From Pyrrhosoma nymphula (lineage: Eukaryota; Arthropoda; Insecta; Odonata; Coenagrionidae), in the NCBI GenBank assembly GCA_963573305.1, contig OY754329.1, forward strand, positions 45,156,417 to 45,220,416: a DNA stretch of 64,000 nucleotides, written 5' to 3'. A program made the translations under genes and the position numbers. The notes beneath the pieces were generated by a model. The model ran no database searches. It was not told the origin of the DNA and saw only the letters and a list, made by a program, of their open reading frames with translations. Shown one piece after another: positions 47,457 to 55,819 of this stretch (positions within the stretch are counted from its first letter, which is position 1; every line of letters starts with the position of its first letter).

Positions 47457-48243
47457 CGAGGGCAGACTTAAAAGTAAGGTCTCCAATTTTTTTGTCATAG
47501 AAAATGACATTTATTTACATTGTTGGATACATCGTTGGAAAGGTCATGGCTTCAGCTATTTTTCGATGTAGTCACCCTGGTGCTCGTTGATTTTCCTCAT
47601 CCGCATGATGAACTTTTGAACACCGTCGTCATATCAGCTTCCGTCCGCGTTGCGAAGGCGTTGCACCTCGTCGTCCGTCGCGATCTTCATCCCTCCTAGG
47701 TGTTTCTTCAGGGTGAGGATTATTGTTGGTGGATTTCATGCCCCGGGGAACCACTATCAATAAGGAAAGATACTACCACACACTACAAAAGCTTCGGCGC
47801 GCCATCAAGAACAAACGTTCAGGAACGCTGCCGAAGGGGGTCTCATTTCATCACGACAACGCGCGACCGCATACGGCTAGTCAGACGCAGGAACTGATCT
47901 CGAAGTTTGGGTGGAAAGAGATCGGGCATCCTCCGTACAGCCTCGACGTCGCACCAAGTGATTTCCACATGTTCCTAACCCTGAAGAAACACCTAGGAGG
48001 GATAAAGATCGCGACGGACGACGAGGTGCAAGAGGAGGTCAACGCCTTCGCAACGCGGACGGAAGCTAGTATGACGACGGTATTCAAAATATCATCATGC
48101 GGATGAGGAAAATCAACGAGAGCCAGGGTGACTACATCGAAAAATAGCTGAAGCCATGACCTTTCCAACGATGTATCCAACAATGTAAATAAATGTAATT
48201 TTCTATGCCAAAAAAATTGGAGACCTTACTTTTAAGTCTGCCC

Positions 48244-48248
<5 letters not shown>
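47457..48248 (+). mobile_element. Palindromic mariner derivative
   Basis: Outer ends CGAGGGCAGACTTAAAAGTA and its inverted counterpart (TACTTTTAAGTCTGCCCT) are mariner-type and flanked by TA. Unusually the inverted similarity does not stop at the ends. 47457-47718 is an inverted copy of 47978-48248 except for a ~12-bp difference, so the left arm contains 3' coding sequence backwards. The loop 47719-47977 retains catalytic-domain coding sequence. The 5' half of the gene is gone. Confidence 0.88.
47723..48106 (+). pseudogene. mariner transposase, C-terminal catalytic part
   Basis: The frame reads VDFMPRGTTINKERYYHTLQ, FHHDNARPHTASQTQELIS (second catalytic Asp in HDNARPH), GHPPYSLDVAPSDFHMFLTL (third catalytic Asp in APSDFH) and then ends early at ISSCG. 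The two aspartates keep the mariner D34D-type spacing. The first catalytic Asp and the DNA-binding N-terminus are absent because the 5' half was replaced by an inverted copy of the 3' end. Not functional. Confidence 0.88.

Positions 48249-48292
<44 letters not shown>
48249..48292. repeat. (TA)n microsatellite
   Basis: About 22 TA dinucleotides between the mariner right end and the foldback SINE. A second TA run (49431-49454) closes the other side of the foldback. Confidence 0.95.
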
Positions 48293-48296
<4 letters not shown>

Positions 48297-48402
48297 CGTT
48301 TAAACAGAGGGTGAAAGAAAGAGGATAGGAAAAACACAAAATTGTGAAGTCCAATGGTGGTGCGAAGATGTTATGATGGCCGATTCACAGTGAAAAAAAT
48401 TC

Positions 48403-48474
48403 GACCAGGCCGGGAATCGAACCACGGACCTTTCGATGTCGCGCCGAATGCTCAGACCACCGAGCTACCTAGTC
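48403..48474 (-). ncRNA. tRNA-like head of the SINE (minus copy)
   Basis: The inverted copy of the 49200-49271 module. It differs at the 3' acceptor strand (CCTGGTC instead of CCTAGTC), which breaks one stem pair. Confidence 0.7.
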
Positions 48475-49199
48475 TTATAAGAATCACTGGAATCGGCGGG
48501 GGGTTTATATGAACCAAACGCCCCCAAGACTAGCCCGTAAAGTTCACCGAGAGATGGCGACAGGGCGTTTTCACCCACCGGCAGAGAATGAATTACGAAC
48601 ACAGAAGAGGAAAGGAAAGCTTGACTCAGGCACACAGACAGTGGTAAAGATACAGAACAGGCGTTTCGGGGCACGCAGAGCCCAAGAAGTAGAAATGAGC
48701 CATTCCGGCCATACAACCATTCATTCATTCACTCAAACCGCTCACAGGCGTAAATTCGGCGCGACATCGAAAGGTCCGTGGTTCGATTCCCGGCCTAGTC
48801 GAATTTTTTTCACTGTGAATCGGCCATCATAACATCTTCGCACCACCATTGGACTTCACAATTTTGTGTTTTTCCTATCCTCTTTCTTTCACCCTCTGTT
48901 TAAACGAAATTATTTATTATTTACGCCTGTGAGCGGTTTGAGTGAATGAATGAATGGTTGTATGGCCGGAATGGCTCATTTCTACTTCTTGGGCTCTGCG
49001 TGCCCCGAAACGCCTGTTCTGTATCTTTACCACTGTCTGTGTGCCTGAGTCAAGCTTTCCTTTCCTCTTCTGTGTTCGTAATTCATTCTCTGCCGGTGGG
49101 TGAAAACGCCCTGTCGCCATCTCTCGGTGAACTTTACGGGCTAGTCTTGGGGGCGTTTGGTTCATATAAACCCCCCGCCGATTCCAGTGATTCTTATAA

Positions 49200-49271
49200 G
49201 ACTAGGTAGCTCGGTGGTCTGAGCATTCGGCGCGACATCGAAAGGTCCGTGGTTCGATTCCCGGCCTAGTC
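49200..49271 (+). ncRNA. tRNA-like head of the SINE (plus copy)
   Basis: GACTAGG (49200-49206) pairs perfectly with CCTAGTC (49265-49271) as an acceptor stem. GCTC...GAGC forms a D stem. TTCGG with TCGAA encloses a 7-base loop CGCGACA. The T arm has loop TTCGATT but only three of five stem pairs. A-box-like TAGCTCGGTGGT and B-box GGTTCGATTCC are present, followed by a T run (Pol III terminator-like). Loop position 33 is G instead of T, so it is a tRNA-derived promoter module rather than a working tRNA. Confidence 0.75.
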
Positions 49272-49465
49272 GAATTTTTTTCACTGTGAATCGGCCATCA
49301 TAACATCTTCGCACCACCATTGGACTTCACAATTTTGTGTTTTTCCTATCCTCTTTCTTTCACCCTCTGTTTAAACGAAATTATTTATTATTTACGCCTG
49401 TGAGCGGTTTGAGTGAATGAATGAATGGTTATATATATATATATATATATATACTCAATCATACA

Positions 49466-49940
49466 CTTCCGATCTTTCTAAGGACAGTAGCGTCCATCTC
49501 TCTCTAGGTAGAGAGTAAGGATTCTTACTCTCTACCCCCTGTTAGAAAGTTCCCCCCAGTTCCAGGGTAGTTCCCCCCTGGAACCACCCGGGAACGGTAA
49601 TGTTCTAGGGGAACCACCCGGGAACATTAATGTTCCAGGGGGAACCACCCGGGAACGTATATGTTCCAGGGGGAACCACCCGGGAACGTTAATGTTCCAG
49701 GGGGAACCACCCGGGAGCCTTAATGCTCCAGGGGGAACCACCCAGGAACCTTAATGTTCCAGGGGGAACCACCCGGGAACATTAATGTTCCAGGGGGAAG
49801 CATGATGCTCCAGGGGGAAACTCTCAGGAACCAGTGTGTTCCAGGGAGAAGAGTGAGGGGAACGTGCATGCTCCCAGGAGAAACAGGGGCAATGCTCTGT
49901 GGAACCATTACATATAACCTGTAAGAAAGGGAAAAACCAC
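49466..49940. repeat. Left inverted end: hairpin and ~31-bp GC-rich minisatellite
   Basis: GGTAGAGAGTAAG-GATT-CTTACTCTCTACC (49506-49536) is a perfect 13-bp hairpin. From 49555 about eight units of GGGAACCACCCGGGAAC followed by RTTAATGTTCCAG run to about 49800, decaying to 49940. Each unit contains its own short inverted pair (GTTCC and GGAAC). Apparent minus-strand ORFs rich in PPG and PGG are translations of the repeat. Confidence 0.9.
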
Positions 49941-50513
49941 TGCATTTCTGAAATAATGGGGTAATCACATAGAAACTTGCATGTACCTGGGAGGTCAAGA
50001 ACAAATTCCTAATCAATTTTCAAGTTCATCAAGGGAAATATTTAGAAACCAATAATTTTATAATTATGTGAATTGGGAACAATCATACAGGACTGAAGGA
50101 AAATGCAAATAATGGGTGAATTGAGGAGTACATGAACATTTAAAAAATCCATGCGTATAATCCTCAATACATATTATAAGGGAAACTCAATGATCATTCA
50201 AATTATTGGGAAATACATTAATGGGATTGGTATAATAGTGGGAACTGAGATGCTGAAATGAGCTGAATGCATATCTTAGGTGTACGTATAATACCTACTG
50301 TCATATAGTACCTGACCAACTGGAATAGTTAAAACTGAGCCCACATATTCACAACTTGATTATTTTCATGCAGATGAAATGGTATTAGGCCTTGCCAAGC
50401 AGGAATCAATGCAACTAAATTTTTATTTTTAACATTTATTACGAGCAAGTCAAAGTATGAATTAAGTCCATTATAACAATATCAAAGAAATGCATAAACC
50501 ACATGTAATTCAA
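49941..50513. other. No gene seen
   Basis: AT-rich spacer between the left minisatellite and the first minus-strand exon. It may be 3' UTR of that gene. No polyadenylation signal stands out enough to call. Confidence 0.4.
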
Positions 50514-51003
50514 TTACAAGTTCATATTAAAATGTTTTTGAGGGACACTACATATGTATTTTGCATTACCTGTGTCAACACAAACAGATATATTTTTCAC
50601 CAACGAAAATTTACATGCAAATTCATCATTCCTACGAATGATTCTCTTTATGTGCTGTAATCCAGGAATATTTTCACACTCATAACTTTCCAAAATTGCA
50701 CAACATTCCTTTGATTCCTCACTGAGTAAAATGTGTCTTATTCTACCAAAAGTCCCATTCATTAATTCCACATAGGAGTTGTCACACTTTCCAAGAACAT
50801 TTGCCACACCTCTTTCATACGTAACACCATCTCGGACTACTTTTTTACATTGAAAATATGATTTTTCAGGCAAATCATAAAGGAAACCATGGGACAGACT
50901 TCCCTTTCCATATACTCCTTCACCTTCTGCTGCACAGCACTTACTTCTTGTAGTCTTCACTACTGAGTTGCAGAAATCAACTGTCAAATTCAGTTTATAC
51001 ACT
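50514..51003 (-). CDS. Unidentified exon, 162 codons, terminal exon of a minus-strand gene
   Basis: Open from an acceptor (TTTTCTAG/TGTATAAACTG, complement at about 51003) to a stop at 50514. The residues have a composed, protein-like pattern, including GFLYDLPEKSYFQCKKVV, RGVANVLGKCDNSYVELMNG, TFGRIRHILLSEESKECC and FACKFSLVKNISVCVDTGN. The phrase VELMNGTFGRIRHIL is similar in feel to a region that follows transposase-like domains in some arthropod repetitive proteins, but I cannot name a family. No ATG opens the frame, which fits a spliced last exon. Upstream exons would lie to the right and were not found; a candidate promoter with CCAAT and CRE-like sites is at 52660-52700. Confidence 0.5.
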
Positions 51004-51069
51004 AGAAAATGACTCCCAAAAATCTTCCGAGTTTCGCGGGCTAAAAAATACCGCCCCCACTAATCTTAC

Positions 51070-51085
51070 GCCGTGACGTCACAAT
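51070..51085. promoter_or_regulatory. CRE-like palindrome TGACGTCA upstream of the THAP ORF
   Basis: GTGACGTCAC, a perfect 10-bp palindrome containing the CREB/ATF core, lies about 100 bp upstream of ATG 51178 in a GC-richer pocket. A second near-match (TTACGTCAC) with AGCCAATCA lies at 52665-52700. Promoter function is inferred from position only. Confidence 0.35.
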
Positions 51086-51177
51086 TCAGTAGAAGTCGTA
51101 GATCCTAGCCCATGTCCTAGCCCCACAACCTCGTAGCTCCAAGTTTGGAAGAACCACGTTGCGTTTTAAAGGAGAAA

Positions 51178-51718
51178 ATGACTGAAAAAAGGAAAAATTA
51201 CAAGTGGTGCATTGTTCCGATGTGCAAAAACACGTCTATTTGTGCCCCTTACAAAATTTTCGTCAGCGTTCCGAAGGAGGAAAAAAGTAAAGAAGCTTAT
51301 GCATGCCCTTCGTCGAGATGAGCGTCACGGAAAAATAAGCCATAAATCCGTGTGCTATGTGTGCAAATATCACTTAAATGGAAGCAATATTTCCACACTT
51401 TTTCACCTGCACATAACCCACTGCCGAGTCACCATAAGATTCTCTACCGGACCTGCCAAAATAATACACATCTCATATAAATATACGCTTTCGTCAATAC
51501 GAGCTGATTATATGCAAATTAAACATTGTTATGAGCTAGAAAACATTTCAGAAGCACATCAGTTACTCATGTATTACCTTTCCATTTTTCGGCATCGACT
51601 TTCGGCGCCGACGAAGTCTTCAGTTTTACTGAAATACCTTGCAATCATGAGGGAATCAGTGACAGGAAGGTTGCTAGAATCAGCCCCGTTTCTACTACTG
51701 ACATTTCTACGACGGTAA
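51178..51718 (+). pseudogene. THAP-like C2CH zinc-finger ORF with one frameshift
   Basis: From ATG 51178: MTEKRKNYKWCIVPMCKNTS, then APYKIFVSVPKEEK. After a one-base shift in the A run near 51282-51287 it continues KKLMHALRRDERHGKISHKS and VCYVCKYHLNG. The assembled domain has C-x4-C, about 40-45 residues, then C-x2-H, with the conserved early Pro-containing loop: the THAP DNA-binding finger. Without the shift the protein ends after about 50 residues. THAP fingers occur in host regulators and in P-element-type and other transposon proteins. The downstream open frame to 51718 shows no further domain. The shift could be a real lesion or an assembly error. Confidence 0.6.
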
Positions 51719-53544
51719 CTCCCTACCCGCGAATGCTAGTAATGGAAACGCCTACCATGGTAGATAGTCTTACTAGCATTGAGTTACCCTCGTAAGATCA
51801 GGGAATAGTGGTTACCGTCGTGTTCTTTTGAAATGGGAACGAAAGTTAGTCAAAATCCTGGTAAGAATCATGGGAAAACAGTTGAATCACGGAAAGCGTG
51901 GAGGGATCACGGTTTCACCGTCTGCACACAATTTTAAAAGAATAAATATTTATATTCTACCGATATGGTTAAAAGTGATTAGACGTTGCCATGCGCGCAG
52001 TTAAAGAGAGGATAGATTTTATTAAGGGCAGGTTACACTATTCCAGTATATCGATAACAATATGAAATTAAGGAAATTTTGTCTTGTCTACAATACTACT
52101 TCGTTTCACTGCCTGTCCAAGACTTAGGCCTACGAAGACATTATCAAGGCCTTAATTTGTGTTTTTAATTATTATTTCTTACTTCGCTTGTTAACCAATG
52201 TTTCAACTTATGAAGTCAATGCCTTGAAAATGATAAGCGTTGGGGGATCACCATTAGGTATCCATATATATTTCACTCAGCATTCAACATTTATAACTTA
52301 CATAACATATATAACTACGACCTATCGTCAATGGTTAGACATCGCCTTCATTTCTCAAAGGGGGGACATTTTAATATTTGGGACGTGGACCCTTTAATCA
52401 AGTATCTATGCATGATCGATAATAATATGAAATTTGAGAAATGTTGTGTAACTCAATACCAAGCCCTTGAAAATGACTTAACTAACAAGTCGAAACCTTT
52501 ATAGTCCGCAAGCGAAATGAAAATTTTTGTGGAATAATCAAAGGTTCCTTCATTTCCTTACAATAAACTTATTCCGTCATCTTTACGCAATATATGGCTT
52601 TCAATGGAGGAAAATAAAGATCAAATACTAGCCCTGCAGCGGTATGCTGCTTCCGCGTACTGAATAATTACGTCACTTTGCCACCAGCCAATCATCGGGC
52701 GTTTTCGATTCTCACTTGTGTTTGAAAATTTTCTTGAACTTTAATGAATTAAATATCGCCAACAACGTCAAAAAATAATAAAAAAAATTCACCGTGAAAC
52801 GCAAACATATATTTCTATTGAATTTTGGGGCTCATGATTATATCTGATATGTATGCAAGTTCCCTATTCTTTACGATAACGACCGCGTTTTAAAACTCTT
52901 GGAGGCAAAACAACCTCCTCCCCTCCATCAGACATTCTGCTGTGGTCTCTAGAACACGCTTATATGGGCATTTCCATATGTGACGGAATTAAATTTAGAG
53001 AAAACTATGTAATAGGATATTGTAATAAAATTGTAAAATACTAAATAATTGCAACACTTCTAACTGTGCATGATCAAAAAACCTTTGTTAAGATGATGTT
53101 CATACATAGAAACAAAATTAATTATCTAAATACCTTCTAAATATGCCTAAAATTTACATGTGACAGAATTACTGCCAGGTCAACCTCCTATGAGTAATGA
53201 TTTCAAACATCTCCAAAACTCTGTGAATCTAAACAGAATTTGAAAACTTTTAATATGGCTCTGAACAATGTTTGAGCCATTGCTTATGATAGCACAGTTT
53301 GCCAAAACTACAAATTAATGATGTGTATATAACAGTCATACAAAAACACGTGACGGAATTACCAATTGCTTCTTGTTTTAAACTCAAAAAGAATATTGCC
53401 ATTTAACTTCTACCAACTCTGAATCAACAGTCAACAAATTATGACAAGTTAAAACAAAAAAATGTAGCCTATACACAATCAAATTACAAATAAGAATAAT
53501 AAAAGGGGATAAAATAGTATTATTATTTTGCACTAATGTGTGTT
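51719..53544. other. No gene seen; promoter-like pocket and dispersed 14-mer
   Basis: No chained exons were found. It contains the CRE/CCAAT pocket (52660-52700) and three copies of the GTGACGGAATTACC-type motif (52980, 53160, 53350). 52920-53540 is low-complexity AT-rich sequence. Confidence 0.4.
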
Positions 53545-54746
53545 TTACTGTCCATTCACTGCATTATGAAAAATGTAACGAATGCGATTTCCAAATATGT
53601 TAAGTATAGGCTGGTGCTCATGGTGAACGACATACATTTTGTCAATCTTGTCTTTGTCTTCTTTCTCTGGAAATATGTACACCATCCCCTTGTCATCATT
53701 TCGGCGTAGGTTCAGTACTTCATAACAATTTGAATCTTCATTTGATACTGAAGCTATTTGTGCTACATACATTTGTTTTGTCTTCTTGCCACTGTAGCTT
53801 GTCAATATGAAAGTTCCAACTGCCAAGGACTTCGTGGAAGCAACATCACATCTGAAATATTTTGTTGTGGATTTCTGAAGGCTTAAATTAAATGTCTTAT
53901 AATTTATTGCTTCGGTATACGGTTTCAGTAAGACAGTATGCTTGTCTACAACTACAATATTATGGGTATTTCTGGTACCCGATATGCTAGATGACATACT
54001 TTCCCATCGTTCCTGATTCTCTTTTCTGTTGGCCTGTAGTTCATTACTTGAAATATACTTCATTTTAATTTTCTCATTTTTTGCACTACAGTGTTCAAAC
54101 AAAGTCTCGACTGATGAAATCTTGGCTACTCCTGTTAATATGGCAAGTTTTGCTTGTCTTTTAATTTCACCTCCAATTCCATCCACTGCACTGATCTAGG
54201 GTCTAAGGACAGTTTATAGTGGAAAATTGCCATTTCTGTGATTCAGTAAGGACATTTACGTATTGATTCTTATTGTAGGGCATACTCATTCACATATACC
54301 ATATGCGTAGCCCATTTTTAAGAAATTCATTCTTATGGTAGAGATAAGGAGACTATAGTAAACTGTACTTACAATATTTTTAACAGCTCACCCACGAATA
54401 ATTTATCTCTTTACCTAACATAACAAAATTACAAAGTTAATTATCTAACCTAAAATATCAGCTCAGAGGTAGGCGACTATCCAATTTATTCAACACTGCT
54501 ATCTAAAATGAGGGCCTCTTTAAAACACACATCACTTAATTTTAGGTAATTCTGTCACAGTAATTCCGTCACATCTGAGTAATTCCGTCACCCTGCTATA
54601 TGGCCTCGAATAAAACATTTTTGAGGGAATCTAATATTAAGACCTTTAAGGGTGTCAGAACCTACCTTTCCAGGAAGAAAATAAAATCTCTATGTTATAA
54701 AATGGTGATAAAATAAAAAAAATTGAGTTTTTGTGACGGAATTACC
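52980..54746. repeat. Seven dispersed copies of GTGACGGAATTACC
   Basis: Forward copies at 52980-52991, 53160-53172 (one substitution), 53350-53363 and 54733-54746. Inverted copies at 54545-54558 (one substitution), 54560-54572 and 54579-54591. The last three are spaced 15-19 bp apart. The copies flank the DGIGG exon on both sides, in introns or intergenic DNA, and are not part of a longer repeat unit. Confidence 0.85.
53545..54186 (-). CDS. DGIGG-motif protein, terminal exon
   Basis: An acceptor (CTAGATCAG/TGCAGTGG, complement near 54195) opens a frame AVDGIGGEIKRQAKLAILTG that runs 210 codons to a stop at 53545. The motif DGIGGxxKR recurs, in my recollection, in multicopy uncharacterised arthropod proteins (as KGPCDGVGGTVKR). 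The C-terminal part, SLAVGTFILTSYSGKKTKQM then YVAQIASV, EVLNLRRNDDKGMVYIFPEK and YIFHNAV, matches the usual ending of those proteins (VGxFVxVxY, YVGxI, FxxP). No enzymatic function is established. It lies inside the inverted-end locus and is surrounded by the GTGACGGAATTACC motif copies. Upstream exons were not located; the ORF at 55213-55449 is a candidate first exon. Confidence 0.6.
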   Translation of the reverse strand: MDGIGGEIKRQAKLAILTGVAKISSVETLFEHCSAKNEKIKMKYISSNELQANRKENQERWESMSSSISGTRNTHNIVVVDKHTVLLKPYTEAINYKTFNLSLQKSTTKYFRCDVASTKSLAVGTFILTSYSGKKTKQMYVAQIASVSNEDSNCYEVLNLRRNDDKGMVYIFPEKEDKDKIDKMYVVHHEHQPILNIFGNRIRYIFHNAVNGQ

Positions 54747-55212
54747 ATTTTTGCATGTGCACTTACTTATGTATTTCAAAATCTCTATACATTGCATATA
54801 AAAGTTGATGTGTGTTTCAAAATGTTTCGAAAGCTATACTACACTAAATAAACTACGCAATAAAATCATTGCTTATCTTGTTTGTTGACATATATTACTC
54901 TGTAATCTATGATGAAATAGTTCATAACAAATCTCTGGCAGCCATCTTGAATTCAACAATCACCAAATGAGTTACAAATTTGTTTGGACAAATTAAATAC
55001 TGATGTCATAAAATTCAATCATTTTACTGTTGAATTATCAAGATAAAATATTTCCAGCCTAAATTTTAATTTTAGAAAAAAAGTTGACATTTTCGTGGAA
55101 ATGCCCATATATAAATTCCGGTAATTATTATAGTTGACTGGACATCAACAGGTTTTGGTAATTACCGTCGATTTTCAAAAGTTCAATCACACTATTACGC
55201 TAAGAATCGATT
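54187..55212. other. Probable intron or intergenic DNA of the DGIGG gene
   Basis: No motif-bearing exon was found. Carries four of the seven GTGACGGAATTACC-type motifs. Otherwise AT-rich. Confidence 0.4.
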
Positions 55213-55449
55213 TCACGTGAGCGTTAATATTATTATCTCAGAAATGAAAGATACTGCGGGGCTATTTTCAACAAATCTCAAGTTCTCTTCAAATCTCGCG
55301 GTAACATACCCCAAACAACCGTCAATATCAAGAGCGTTGATGCCAAGCCGCTTAAGAATATTGTGAAGTTTTGTAATTTCTCGTGTAATGTGTACTAATT
55401 GCTGTGTTAAACAAATTTTATAATTAATTAATTGTGAACAACTTAGCAT
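55213..55449 (-). CDS. Small ORF, 78 codons, possible first exon
   Basis: ATG-initiated: MLSCSQLINYKICLTQQLVH, then ITREITKLHNILKRLGINAL with helical, leucine-rich spacing. It is placed head-to-head with the BEN gene across about 370 bp that could be a shared promoter. It could be the first exon of the DGIGG gene, but no convincing donor was found at its end. No family recognised. Confidence 0.3.
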   Translation of the reverse strand: MLSCSQLINYKICLTQQLVHITREITKLHNILKRLGINALDIDGCLGYVTARFEENLRFVENSPAVSFISEIIILTLT

Positions 55450-55819
55450 AATTTAATAATAATCATAATACATTTAATTTTTAAAAATGTCAACACTGCC
55501 AAAAAACAAACACCGTACGCGCTGCTCGACCGTACCTCAGTGGAGACTCAGTGTTGTTTTAAGCAGTAAAGTAAATTACTATTTTTGTTTGTATAGCTCT
55601 CTTTTTACCATCGGAAGGTGAAATAAGGTTAGTGATTGATCTTTAATTGTGATGTTTCTGAAAACTGGCGTTGGTGATTACGGAATCCCTACTTTAAGTG
55701 GAGTATGTCAGAGTGTGAAATAGTTAGGATAAGGATCTTTTTTCATTACGCTGTGTTCACGATTTTTTAGTATGCTGTGTATAATTATTTTTGCAGCCAC
55801 TCTTGTCCTTGTTTTTATA
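55450..55819. promoter_or_regulatory. Candidate bidirectional promoter region
   Basis: Lies between the divergent 55213-55449 ORF and the BEN gene start. It has a short GC-rich pocket (CCGTACGCGCTGCTCGACCG) in otherwise AT-rich DNA and no TATA box I can trust. Called from position only. Confidence 0.3.

Larger units (their letters stand above)
48293..49430. mobile_element. Foldback of tRNA-derived SINE units (inverted copy plus tandem dimer)
   Basis: 48293-48754 and 48919-49382 are near-identical inverted arms of about 462 bp. Between them 48755-48918 is a partial forward unit that matches 49226-49389, giving a direct repeat with a 471-bp period. Each complete unit contains a non-coding head (ACGCCTGTGAGCGG ...), a 72-nt tRNA-like segment and a body ending AAACGAAATTATTTATTATT. 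The open frames on either strand are mirror copies of one another and not genes. The block is bounded by TA runs on both sides. Confidence 0.88.

Noticed and set aside
48465..49209. Two identical 87-codon and two near-identical 82-107-codon frames on opposite strands
   Set aside because: They are mirror images produced by the inverted SINE arms; no coding evidence.
49200..49271. Functional tRNA gene
   Set aside because: Good acceptor, D and anticodon stems, but a weak T stem and G at loop position 33; it is part of a repeated SINE unit.
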